From: Allobosea vaviloviae
GTDB lineage: Bacteria; Pseudomonadota; Alphaproteobacteria; Rhizobiales; Beijerinckiaceae
Assembly: GCF_001298265.1 (NCBI RefSeq)
Contig: NZ_LGSZ01000052.1
Span: 143,743 to 207,742 of the forward strand
Direction: 5' to 3'
DNA length: 64,000 bases
Shown here: positions 1-9,370 of the stretch, in pieces
Numbering within the stretch: the stretch's first letter is position 1
Layout: each line of letters starts with the position of its first letter
The notes under the pieces: generated by a model
What the model was told of the DNA's origin: nothing
Database searches by the model: none
What the model saw: only the letters and a program-made list of their open reading frames with translations
Position numbers and translations under genes: made by a program

Positions 1-880
1 CAAAAGGCTGCGGTCGGTTGACCAGCGTCACGAGCGTATAGCTGATGATCAGCAGCAGGAACCAAGAGCCGAGCTTGGTGAAGGACACCATCGACCAACC
101 CTGCAATTGCGATGGGTAGAGCCAGGTTCGGGTGAAAGTTCCGATATTCTCCGAGAACCAGATGAACAGCACGACCAGAAGCAGGCCTAGCAGCAGCGGC
201 ATCGAGCGATGCGCATGCCAGACCTTGAAGTAGATTTTCGTCCTGGCGAGCAGTCCTCCGGCAATCAGGAAGAGCCCGATCCGAAAATCAACAATGAAAT
301 GATGCGTGAAGAAGTTCACGTAGATCAAGATGCTGGTAGCGATCAGCGCCCAGCGCGGAGGGTGATGGGCGAACCGGAAGTCGAACAGTCGCCAGGCACG
401 GCATAGATAGCTGCCGACGCAGGCATACATAAAGCCAGTGAACAGTGGCACACCACCGATACGGAAAAAGCTCGGCTCCGGGTAGATCCAAGAACCGACG
501 GCCGTCTTGAATATCTCCATCACCGTCCCGACGACATGATAGATTAGGATGACCTTTGCTTCCTCGGCGGACTCGAGGCGGGTCAGGATCAGCCCGGCCT
601 GAACTGCCAGCATGCTGACGAACAGGAAGTCGGAGCGCGTCAATACGGCATCGCGTGGGTAGAAGAGATAGGTCGCAATCAGCAGAAAGACGACGATGCC
701 GCCAAACAGACAGGCCCAAGCCTGCTTCATGCCAAAGCGAAGGAACTCATAGAAGCCGGACGCCAACGGCCGGTTGCGGAGGCGTTCGCCAAGGCGGTTC
801 TCGAAATCGATGAATCCGGCGAGCGGCGGCCAAGTCGCCGCAGCGCTCTCTACGGGGGCGCGCATTCCCGACATCGTCAT
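1..880 (-). CDS. DUF817 family integral membrane protein (3' end cut by window edge)
   Basis: An open frame runs from ATG at 880 to the window edge, 293 codons without a stop. A second in-frame ATG lies at 874. The translation is strongly hydrophobic, with several membrane-spanning segments and the stretches FFTHHFIVDFRIGLF and GSWFLLLIISYTLV, which I recognise as typical of DUF817 (COG3739) membrane proteins. That family is close to 290 residues, so probably only a few C-terminal residues are missing. Its function is unknown. It lies 26 bp downstream of the rpoD stop on the same strand, so read-through from rpoD is possible. The family call comes from remembered sequence character only. Confidence 0.7.
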   Translation of the reverse strand, partial: MTMSGMRAPVESAAATWPPLAGFIDFENRLGERLRNRPLASGFYEFLRFGMKQAWACLFGGIVVFLLIATYLFYPRDAVLTRSDFLFVSMLAVQAGLILTRLESAEEAKVILIYHVVGTVMEIFKTAVGSWIYPEPSFFRIGGVPLFTGFMYACVGSYLCRAWRLFDFRFAHHPPRWALIATSILIYVNFFTHHFIVDFRIGLFLIAGGLLARTKIYFKVWHAHRSMPLLLGLLLVVLFIWFSENIGTFTRTWLYPSQLQGWSMVSFTKLGSWFLLLIISYTLVTLVNRPQPF

Positions 881-906
881 GTGCGCCCCCGGGAGAACCG
901 GATTGA

Positions 907-2949
<2,043 letters not shown>

Positions 2950-3151
2950 TCAGCGCTCCGCACTCTCGCATCGCCGCAGGCTCGAAAGAAGCCATAGGCG
3001 ACGCATAAAAGGGCGGCGCGGCCGAAGGTCCGGCGCGCTCACCCCACCCAAATCACTTCGGCGAGATGGCACCGCTCATCGTTGATGAACCGTAAACCAT
3101 CCTGAAAACCGGTGCGCACGCCGAGACGCCAAGCACCGGGCGCCCTTGCCT

Positions 3152-5050
3152 TCAATCACCGGACATCGCCTCCGTCCCCTCGATCGTCTCGAGGCGGGCC
3201 TTGACGTCCTTGATCCAGGCGAAATTGGCTTCGGTCGCTTCGTCAGCCAATGCGCGCTCGGCTGCCTTCAACTCGCTATGTAGCGTCCGCGCGCGCTGAT
3301 GCAAGACAATAGCCTGACGAATCGAGTCGAAAACCGATTCAGGATCAGCGCCTTGCGCAAGTTTCAGCCGCTCGGCGGGGCCGGGGACGGCCATCAGATG
3401 GGCCTGGGCCTCCCGCACGCGGGGCTGCTCCAGCCGATTCGCCAGCACCTCCTCGTCGAGAACGCCCTCCATCGCCGCATCAAGCAGCGCCTGCCGGAAG
3501 CGCTCGGCGGCTGCACCGTCGAGCGACAATTCCGAGATTTCGTCGGCACAACGCAGGATCAGCCCGGGATGAGACGCCAGCGCCAGCAGGATGAAGGCCT
3601 CCCGCGTATCCTCGCCGCGCCCCTGCGCCATGATCTTCGTGCGGGTCAGTTGGCTCGAGGCCTTCAGCGGCCCGACCGCCCAGGGCGCGACCTGCTGGAA
3701 ACCGCCACGCCCGCCCCGGGCCTGCCCGCGCCCACGCTGAAAACCACCATCGCGGCCCCGCTCGGGCCGCACTGGCGCCGCACTGGCGAAGAGCTGCGCC
3801 AGCCTATCCTCCATCTCGCGGCGATAGTGCTTGCGGGTGGTTTCGTCGCGGATCTGACCGAGCGGCTCCTTCAGCCGGCGCTCGAAGGCGGCCCGACGCT
3901 CGGGGGTATCGAGAGGGCCGGCCTCGACCTCCCGCGTCCACAGCATGTCGACCAGCGGCCGCGCCGCGCCCAGAACCTCGGCGATGGCGGCCTTGCCGCC
4001 AGAGCGCGCGAGATCGTCAGGGTCCTGCCCGTCCGGCAACAGCGCGAAGGACAGCGACTTGCCGGGCTCCAGTTGCGGCAGGGCGATGTCCATCGCGCGG
4101 CTCGCGGCCTTACGCCCGGCCTTGTCGCCGTCGAGGCAGATCACCGGCTCGTCGGCCATCCGCCAGAGCAGCGTCAGCTGGTCCTCGGTCAGGGCGGTGC
4201 CGAGCGGCGCCACCGTCTGCGGGAAGCCGGCGAGTGCCATCGCGATGACGTCGACATAGCCCTCGACGACGATGACCTGCCCGGTGTCGTGCGACGCCTT
4301 GCGGGCATTGTGGTGATTGAACAGTACCGAGCCCTTGTGGAAGAGCGGCGTCTCCGGCGAGTTCAGGTACTTGGCCGAGACCTCGGCGCTCATCGCCCGC
4401 CCGCCGAAGGCAATCGGCCGCCCGCGCGAATCATGGATCGGGAACATGATGCGGTCGCGGAAGCGGTCATAGGGCACGGCGATCTCCTCGCCATGCACGA
4501 GCAGTCCCGCCTCCATCATCAACTCGGCACTGACGCCCTTGCCCGCGAGATGATCGCGCAGCGCGAAACGATCGGCCGGCCCGTAGCCCAGCCGGAAGCG
4601 CGTGCGCGCCTCCCCGTCGAGCCCGCGCGAGGCGAGGTAGCGCCGCGCAGCGCCGCCGCGCTCGCCGGCCAGTTCGGCCTCGAAGAAACGCGCGGCGAGC
4701 TCCACGACCTCGTGCAGCCCCTTGCGCTTCTCCTCCTGGACCTGCGCCTCATGCGTGATCTTGGGCAGCGCGACGCCGGCCTCCGAGGCGAGCTTCTCGA
4801 CCGCCTCGGGGAAGGACAGCCCTTCCGTCTCCATCACGAATTTGAAGATATCGCCGTTTTTGCCCGAGGAGAAATCGAAGAACGAGGCCTTCTGGTCGTT
4901 GACGAAAAAGGACGGCGTCTTCTCGGCGTTGAAGGGCGAGAGCCCCTTCCACTCGCGCCCCGACTTGGCCAGGCGCACGCGCTTGCCCACGACGGCCGAG
5001 ACCGGCAGCCTTGCCTTGATTTCGTCCAGGATGGAGGGCGGGAATTTCAT
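3152..5050 (-). CDS. dnaG: DNA primase DnaG
   Basis: 632 residues. It makes RNA primers at the replication fork with DnaB helicase. The N-terminal domain (about 30-95) has the shape of the CHC2 zinc-binding domain, then come the catalytic core, the TOPRIM domain (EGYVDVIAM near 260, then CLDGDKAGRKAA), and a C-terminal helicase-binding region. The usual zinc ligands appear to be replaced: the CPFH position reads SPFN, and the later Cys pair reads Asp and Ser in FFDFSSGKNGDIF. Between core and C-terminus there is an Arg/Gly-rich linker (RGRDGGFQRGRGQARGGRGG). Next gene is rpoD, as is common. Identity is secure. Confidence 0.97.
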   Translation of the reverse strand: MKFPPSILDEIKARLPVSAVVGKRVRLAKSGREWKGLSPFNAEKTPSFFVNDQKASFFDFSSGKNGDIFKFVMETEGLSFPEAVEKLASEAGVALPKITHEAQVQEEKRKGLHEVVELAARFFEAELAGERGGAARRYLASRGLDGEARTRFRLGYGPADRFALRDHLAGKGVSAELMMEAGLLVHGEEIAVPYDRFRDRIMFPIHDSRGRPIAFGGRAMSAEVSAKYLNSPETPLFHKGSVLFNHHNARKASHDTGQVIVVEGYVDVIAMALAGFPQTVAPLGTALTEDQLTLLWRMADEPVICLDGDKAGRKAASRAMDIALPQLEPGKSLSFALLPDGQDPDDLARSGGKAAIAEVLGAARPLVDMLWTREVEAGPLDTPERRAAFERRLKEPLGQIRDETTRKHYRREMEDRLAQLFASAAPVRPERGRDGGFQRGRGQARGGRGGFQQVAPWAVGPLKASSQLTRTKIMAQGRGEDTREAFILLALASHPGLILRCADEISELSLDGAAAERFRQALLDAAMEGVLDEEVLANRLEQPRVREAQAHLMAVPGPAERLKLAQGADPESVFDSIRQAIVLHQRARTLHSELKAAERALADEATEANFAWIKDVKARLETIEGTEAMSGD

Positions 5051-5155
5051 TCCTGCCTATGTGGACCCGGCAAGCCTCCAAGCCAAGAACGGATCGTGAT
5101 TCAGGCGGGCTTGCCCATGTAATCCACAGGCGCGGCGAAAGCCGGTCGCTCGGCC

Positions 5156-5653
5156 TCACTTGCAGCTGAGCGGATTGTCGGCGAGCGCCTTCGCAGCCCC
5201 GTCGGACGGGATGGCAAAGCTCTGTCCCCCGGCCCGCAATGCGATCGAGCTCGCCATGCGCAGGGCGGCGACGACTGGCCTCATCTGCTGGAGGTCGAAG
5301 GCACGGCTCGGTTTCCAGCTCAGCTCGACCATCCCGCCATCGGCCTGCGGCTGGACCGGAATTGCCTTCGCCCTGCCATTGATGACGATCTCCAGCGAGC
5401 CAACGGTTTCCAGCCCCGGCGCCTTGGGCAGGCTCGCCGTGAGATAGGGCCCGCCGGAGATCGCCGGATTGGCTTTCGCCGCTGCGCTGTCGCCGCAATA
5501 GAAGGTCAGGCGCGCGCCCTGAGCACTGGAGACCCCAGCATAGGACGTCCCCATCTGGTAGCCGCTCTCCCAGCCGCGCTCCTGAGCGCCTGCGGCGGCC
5601 GCGGCATGGATCAGGGCTATCGCCACCAAGGTAGTTTGGATGATCGTCGGCAT
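5156..5653 (-). CDS. Secreted small protein of unknown function
   Basis: 165 residues starting at ATG 5653. This start is preferred over upstream in-frame codons because AAAGGAGG sits just before it and a clean signal peptide follows (MPTIIQTTLVAIALIHAAAAAGA, cleavage near residue 23). The mature part has two cysteines (FYCGDS and the penultimate residue of NPLSCK) that could form a disulfide, consistent with a periplasmic location. I do not recognise the family. It lies between dnaG and the divergent VapBC pair and is not obviously linked to either. Confidence 0.75.
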   Translation of the reverse strand: MPTIIQTTLVAIALIHAAAAAGAQERGWESGYQMGTSYAGVSSAQGARLTFYCGDSAAAKANPAISGGPYLTASLPKAPGLETVGSLEIVINGRAKAIPVQPQADGGMVELSWKPSRAFDLQQMRPVVAALRMASSIALRAGGQSFAIPSDGAAKALADNPLSCK

Positions 5654-5780
5654 CGGCTTCCTCCTTTGCCCCGCCTCATCGCGCCGTGTGGCGAAAGTTC
5701 GAACGTGTCGGACGACGCACGCAGCGATGGTCCGAGCGGATGGGGCGTGATAAAGAAAGATGCGGAAAAGGAAGACGGCG

Positions 5781-6056
5781 ATGGCCCTCAACATCAAGGA
5801 TCCGGAGACCGAGCAGGCGGTGCGGACGCTCGCAAAGCGGCGCGGCCTGACGCTGACGCAGGCCGTGCGGCAGGCGGTGGACAATGAACTCGACAAGGAC
5901 GGGATGACGAAGGAAGAAAAGAAGATCCGGATCGCGGAGGGGCGGGCAAAACTCGAAGCGCTATATAAAAAATACAATATCACGCCGACCGATCACGTCA
6001 TGACCAAGCAGGAGATGGACGACATCATCGGCTATGATGAAAACGGATTTTGGTGA
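5781..6056 (+). CDS. vapB: VapB-type antitoxin
   Basis: 91 residues from ATG 5781, chosen over the upstream ATG at 5760 because AAAAGGAAG precedes it and because MALNIKDPETEQAVRTLAKR is the normal N-terminus of the family. The N-terminal half resembles the ribbon-helix-helix DNA-binding domain of PSK/Rv0623-type VapB; the C-terminal tail (DDIIGYDENGFW) would be the toxin-neutralising segment. Its stop overlaps the VapC start by 4 nt (GTGA), so the two are translationally coupled. Such antitoxins usually autorepress the operon together with the toxin. The family is clear; activity is inferred. Confidence 0.9.
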   Translation: MALNIKDPETEQAVRTLAKRRGLTLTQAVRQAVDNELDKDGMTKEEKKIRIAEGRAKLEALYKKYNITPTDHVMTKQEMDDIIGYDENGFW

Positions 6057-6442
6057 AGCTCGTTATTGACACCTCGGCCGTCGTCGCCTGCTTGACCGGC
6101 GAAGCCGAGCGCACGATTTTCGTTGATCGTCTTCAGTTGGCTGATGTGCGCGTGATCTCGTCGATCAACCTGCTGGAAACGCGCCTCGTCATCGCATTTG
6201 GCAAAAGGTTGCCGGTCTCGTTCGTCGATGATTTCATCGCGGATTATCACGTCGAAATCGTGCCCTTCGACGCAGCGCTCTCCGACCTCGCCTTCGAAGC
6301 CTATCGCCGCTTCGGCAAGGGCCGCCATCCCGCCAAGCTCAACATGGGCGATTGCGCGGCCTATGCGCTGGCGAAGACCCGCAGCTGGCCGCTGCTCTAC
6401 AAAGGCGATGATTTCTCGCAGACGGATATCGAGCGGGCCTGA
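6053..6442 (+). CDS. vapC: VapC-type PIN domain ribonuclease toxin
   Basis: 129 residues starting at GTG 6053, which overlaps the antitoxin stop by 4 nt; TTG at 6050 is a possible start one codon earlier. The PIN fold shows its acidic metal-binding residues: LVIDTSA (Asp near 6), NLLET (Glu near 42), MGDCAAYALA (Asp near 98) and a final GDDF. VapC toxins cleave RNA, commonly initiator tRNA or the 23S sarcin-ricin loop; the target here is unknown. All expected acidic residues are present, so it is probably an active toxin held by the upstream VapB. Confidence 0.92.
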   Translation: MKLVIDTSAVVACLTGEAERTIFVDRLQLADVRVISSINLLETRLVIAFGKRLPVSFVDDFIADYHVEIVPFDAALSDLAFEAYRRFGKGRHPAKLNMGDCAAYALAKTRSWPLLYKGDDFSQTDIERA

Positions 6443-6462
6443 GCCCGCCCGACAACGCCGGC

Positions 6463-6924
6463 TCACCCCGCCAGCGCCGCCTTCACCAGCCCGCTCGCCT
6501 TGCCGAAATCCATCTGGCCGGCGTAGTTGGCGCGCAGGATCGCGATGACCTTGCCCATGTCCTTGACCGACGCAGCGCCGCTCTCCGTGACGGCGGCTGT
6601 GATCGCGGCCTTCACCTCGTCCTCGGACATCTGCTTGGGCATGTAGCCCGAGATAACCTCGACCTCGGCGCGCTCGCCGGCGGCGAGTTCGGGGCGGCCA
6701 TTGGCGTCGTAGATCGCGATCGATTCCTGGCGCTGCTTGATCATCTTCTGCAGCAGGGCGAGCACTTCGTCGGGCGTCGTCTCGGGCTTGCCGAGGCCAC
6801 GCGCCTCGATGTCCTTGTCCTTCAGCGCCGAGGTGATCAGGCGGATGGTCGAGACCTTGCCCTTCTCGCCGGCCTTCATCGCCTCCTTGAGATCGGCCGT
6901 GAAGCGCTCGCGCAGGCTGGTCAT
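6463..6924 (-). CDS. GatB/YqeY domain-containing protein
   Basis: 153 residues from ATG 6924, preceded by AAGGGAA. It starts MTSLRERFTADLKEAMKAGE, runs through the RLITSALKDKDIEARG and ISGYMPKQMSEDEV helices, and ends FGKASGLVKAALAG. This is the YqeY family, resembling the tail domain of GatB. The family is thought to be related to tRNA-dependent amidation or tRNA binding, but its role is not established. It is divergent from carA, an arrangement common in alphaproteobacteria. It faces the VapC gene with a 20-bp gap. Confidence 0.93.
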   Translation of the reverse strand: MTSLRERFTADLKEAMKAGEKGKVSTIRLITSALKDKDIEARGLGKPETTPDEVLALLQKMIKQRQESIAIYDANGRPELAAGERAEVEVISGYMPKQMSEDEVKAAITAAVTESGAASVKDMGKVIAILRANYAGQMDFGKASGLVKAALAG

Positions 6925-6967
6925 GGTGCTATTCCCTTTTGTCTCACAGGCGTTGCGCCCGCATCGA

Positions 6968-7061
6968 TTGACGGCATGGGAGCGCGTCTTTAAGGCTCGC
7001 GCTCCAGACGGCGGCGAGCGAAAACCCGCTGGCGCCCATGCATTGCCGCAGCTCCTGCGGC
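6968..7061 (+). promoter_or_regulatory. Possible carA promoter and structured leader
   Basis: TTGACG at 6968-6973 is followed after 17 nt by TAAGGC, a good -35 with a weak -10, oriented toward carA. An 8-bp inverted repeat GGAGCGCG / CGCGCTCC (6979-6986 and 6998-7005) and a small hairpin CCGCAG-ctc-CTGCGG (7047-7061) lie between this site and the carA start at 7080. No T-run follows either hairpin, so they are not plain terminators. Weak evidence from motif matching only. Confidence 0.3.
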
Positions 7062-7079
7062 CTGGACCGAGACATAGAC

Positions 7080-8288
7080 ATGACCGCACCCGAAGGAAAC
7101 CCCGCCGCAGGCGGCTGGAGCGAACCGCGCGCGACCGCGCTCCTCGTGCTGGCGGACGGCACCGTGCTGGAGGGCTTCGGCCTCGGCGCCACCGGTGAGG
7201 CGCCGGGCGAAGTCTGCTTCAACACGGCGATGACCGGCTATCAGGAAATCCTGACCGACCCGTCCTATGCCGGCCAGATCGTCACCTTCACCTTCCCCCA
7301 TATCGGCAATGTCGGCGTCAATGACGACGACACCGAGACAGTCAATGCCGCCGCCGCATCCGGCGTGCGCGGCGTCGTGCTCCACGCCGCCATCACCGAG
7401 CCATCGAACTGGCGCAGCCATCGGCATTTCGACGCCTGGCTGAAGGCGCGCAACATCGTCGGCATCTGCGGCGTGGATACCCGCGCGCTGACCGCGCTGA
7501 TCCGCGACAACGGCATGCCGAACGCGCTTCTGGCCCATTCCCCCGACGGCGTCTTCGACATTCCCCGCCTGCAGCGCGAAGCGGCGGGCCTGCCCGACAT
7601 GGCCGGCCTCGACCTCGTGCCGCTGGTCACCTCCGCCCAGCGCTTCGATTGGGACGAGACGCCCTGGGTCTGGCCGGTCGGCTACGGCAAGCGCGACGGC
7701 GCGGCCCACAAGGTCGTCGCCATCGACTACGGCGTGAAGCGCAACATCCTGCGCCTGCTCTCCAAGGCCGGTTGCGACGTCACCGTCGTGCCCTCGACCG
7801 CCTCGGCGGAGGAGATCCTGGCGCTGAAGCCGGATGGCATCTTCCTCTCCAACGGCCCGGGCGACCCGGCCGCAACCGGGGAATACGCCGTCCCGGTCAT
7901 CAAGGAACTGCTGGATAAGAAGGTCCCGACTTTCGGCATCTGCCTCGGCCACCAGATGATGGCGCTCGCCGTCGGCGGCCAGACCATGAAGATGAAGCAG
8001 GGCCATCACGGCGCCAATCATCCGGTGCAGGACAAGACCACCGGCAAGGTCGAGATCGTCTCGATGAATCACGGCTTCGCCGTCGATCCGGCCTCGCTGC
8101 CGAGCCATGCTGTCGAGACCCATATCTCGCTCTTCGACGGCTCCAACAGCGGCTTTGCCCTGACCGACCGCCCGGCCTTCAGCGTCCAGCACCATCCGGA
8201 AGCCTCGCCCGGCCCACAGGACAGCCATTATCTCTTCAAGCGCTTCGTCGAGATGATGGACAAGGAAAAGGCGAAGACGGCGGCTTGA
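7080..8288 (+). CDS. carA: Carbamoyl-phosphate synthase small (glutaminase) subunit
   Basis: 402 residues from ATG 7080; an upstream in-frame ATG at 7038 would add residues unlike the family. It hydrolyses glutamine and passes ammonia to CarB for carbamoyl phosphate, the precursor of arginine and pyrimidines. The N-terminal CPSase domain starts near ALLVLADGTVLEGFGLGATG. The C-terminal class I glutamine amidotransferase domain carries the nucleophile Cys in GICLGHQMMALA and the His/Glu pair in QHHPEASPG. carB lies about 7.6 kb downstream on the same strand, split from carA by unrelated genes. Confidence 0.98.
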   Translation: MTAPEGNPAAGGWSEPRATALLVLADGTVLEGFGLGATGEAPGEVCFNTAMTGYQEILTDPSYAGQIVTFTFPHIGNVGVNDDDTETVNAAAASGVRGVVLHAAITEPSNWRSHRHFDAWLKARNIVGICGVDTRALTALIRDNGMPNALLAHSPDGVFDIPRLQREAAGLPDMAGLDLVPLVTSAQRFDWDETPWVWPVGYGKRDGAAHKVVAIDYGVKRNILRLLSKAGCDVTVVPSTASAEEILALKPDGIFLSNGPGDPAATGEYAVPVIKELLDKKVPTFGICLGHQMMALAVGGQTMKMKQGHHGANHPVQDKTTGKVEIVSMNHGFAVDPASLPSHAVETHISLFDGSNSGFALTDRPAFSVQHHPEASPGPQDSHYLFKRFVEMMDKEKAKTAA

Positions 8289-8359
8289 GACCGCACCAAC
8301 GCTGCGCTGGTCCCCGGCGCGGCGTTGACAGCGCCCCTCACCTGCGTTTCAAGCACCCC

Positions 8360-8410
8360 ATGAGCCAAGCGATCTGCCTCGCCCGGACCTATTACGCCCC
8401 GTCCTCATAA
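8360..8410 (+). promoter_or_regulatory. Possible leader peptide with tandem Tyr codons ahead of the TyrA-like gene
   Basis: A 16-codon frame from ATG 8360 to TAA 8408-8410 reads MSQAICLARTYYAPSS, with TAT-TAC at 8390-8395. It sits between a TTGACA (8325-8330) and a 10-bp perfect hairpin (8431-8455), in front of a tyrosine-pathway dehydrogenase. The layout recalls amino-acid attenuators. There is no clear ribosome-binding site and no U-tract after the hairpin, so chance is a real alternative. Confidence 0.3.
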
Positions 8411-8430
8411 GGCGGGTCGCATTCTCATGC

Positions 8431-8455
8431 TTCAACCGCCGCGCTGGCGGTTGAA
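8431..8455 (+). promoter_or_regulatory. Perfect 10-bp hairpin upstream of the TyrA-like gene
   Basis: Arms TTCAACCGCC and GGCGGTTGAA pair perfectly around a 5-nt loop (GCGCT). GGCGGGT at 8411-8417 could pair with the first arm instead, so alternative folds are conceivable. No T-run follows. It may act in the leader of the gene starting at 8501. Confidence 0.4.
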
Positions 8456-8500
8456 CTCAGGCAGTCCTCCGACATCGCGGCCCTCTCAGGGACCCAGACG

Positions 8501-9370
8501 ATGTCGACCAGACGAAAATCCTTCTCCTCCATCGGCCTGCTCGGCTTCGGCGCCTTCGGCCGGTTGATGGCGCGCCATCTCCAGCCGCATCTGCCGCTGG
8601 TCGTGTGCGATGCGGCCCGGCATGTAGAGCCGGACGGCTCGGGCCGCGGGCTTATCCCCGGTGGCATCGCCGAGGTCGCGGCCTGCGACATCGTCATCCT
8701 CGCCGTACCCGTCGATGCACTGGCTGACGCCATCGCCGCGCTACGCCCGCATCTGCGCGCCGGCACCGTCGTGCTCGATGTCGGCTCGGTGAAGATCGAG
8801 CCGGCCCGCCTGCTGCTCGAGGGGCTGCCTGATGATGTCGAGATCATCGGCACGCATCCGCTCTTCGGCCCGCAAAGCGCTCGCGACGGGCTGAAAGGCC
8901 TGAAGATCGCGCTCTGCCCGATTCGCGGTCAAAGCATCCGGCGCATCGCCGCCTTCCTGCGCCGAACGCTGGCGCTCGACGTGATCCTGACCACGCCGGA
9001 CGCGCATGACCGCGACATGGCCATGGTCCAGGGCCTGACCCATCTCGTCGCCAAGATCCTCGTCCGCATGGAGCCGATGCCGAGCCGCATGACGACGCGC
9101 AGCTTCGAATTGCTGATGCAGGCAACCGAGATGGTCCGCCACGATGCGCCGGGCGTCTTCCTCGCGATCGAGCGGGCGAACCCGCATGCGCGTGCTGTCC
9201 GCGAGCGCTTCTTCGCCCATGCTGAGGCGCTCACCCAGGCCTTGGAGCGGGATCACCGGCCAGATCCAGCAGCGAGCGATGCTGCTGGCCCCGCCTCCGG
9301 CCCTTCCAAGCCGGGCGTTCCTGCCCTATTGCAGCGCAGCATCCCTCCCGGACCTCACGCAGAACCATGA
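8501..9370 (+). CDS. Prephenate/arogenate dehydrogenase family protein (TyrA-like)
   Basis: 289 residues from ATG 8501, with AGGGA about 8 nt upstream. An N-terminal Rossmann fold begins IGLLGFGAFGRLMARHL (GxGxxG type), followed by IVILAVPVDAL, VVLDVGSVK and the family motif IGTHPLFGPQSA; a helical C-terminal part contains MVQGLTHLVAKIL. Such enzymes oxidatively decarboxylate prephenate or arogenate on the way to tyrosine; substrate and NAD/NADP preference cannot be read here. No chorismate mutase or aminotransferase domain is fused. The stop overlaps the ABC-F start (ATGA), so translation is coupled. The last 40 or so residues are low-complexity Pro/Ala. Confidence 0.88.
   Translation: MSTRRKSFSSIGLLGFGAFGRLMARHLQPHLPLVVCDAARHVEPDGSGRGLIPGGIAEVAACDIVILAVPVDALADAIAALRPHLRAGTVVLDVGSVKIEPARLLLEGLPDDVEIIGTHPLFGPQSARDGLKGLKIALCPIRGQSIRRIAAFLRRTLALDVILTTPDAHDRDMAMVQGLTHLVAKILVRMEPMPSRMTTRSFELLMQATEMVRHDAPGVFLAIERANPHARAVRERFFAHAEALTQALERDHRPDPAASDAAGPASGPSKPGVPALLQRSIPPGPHAEP

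Noticed and set aside
5760..6442. VapBC pair as a novel system
   Set aside because: All features match ordinary VapBC; nothing unusual beyond the GTG start.
8431..8455. Intrinsic terminator of carA
   Set aside because: Stem is perfect but no T-run follows, and it is over 140 nt from the carA stop.
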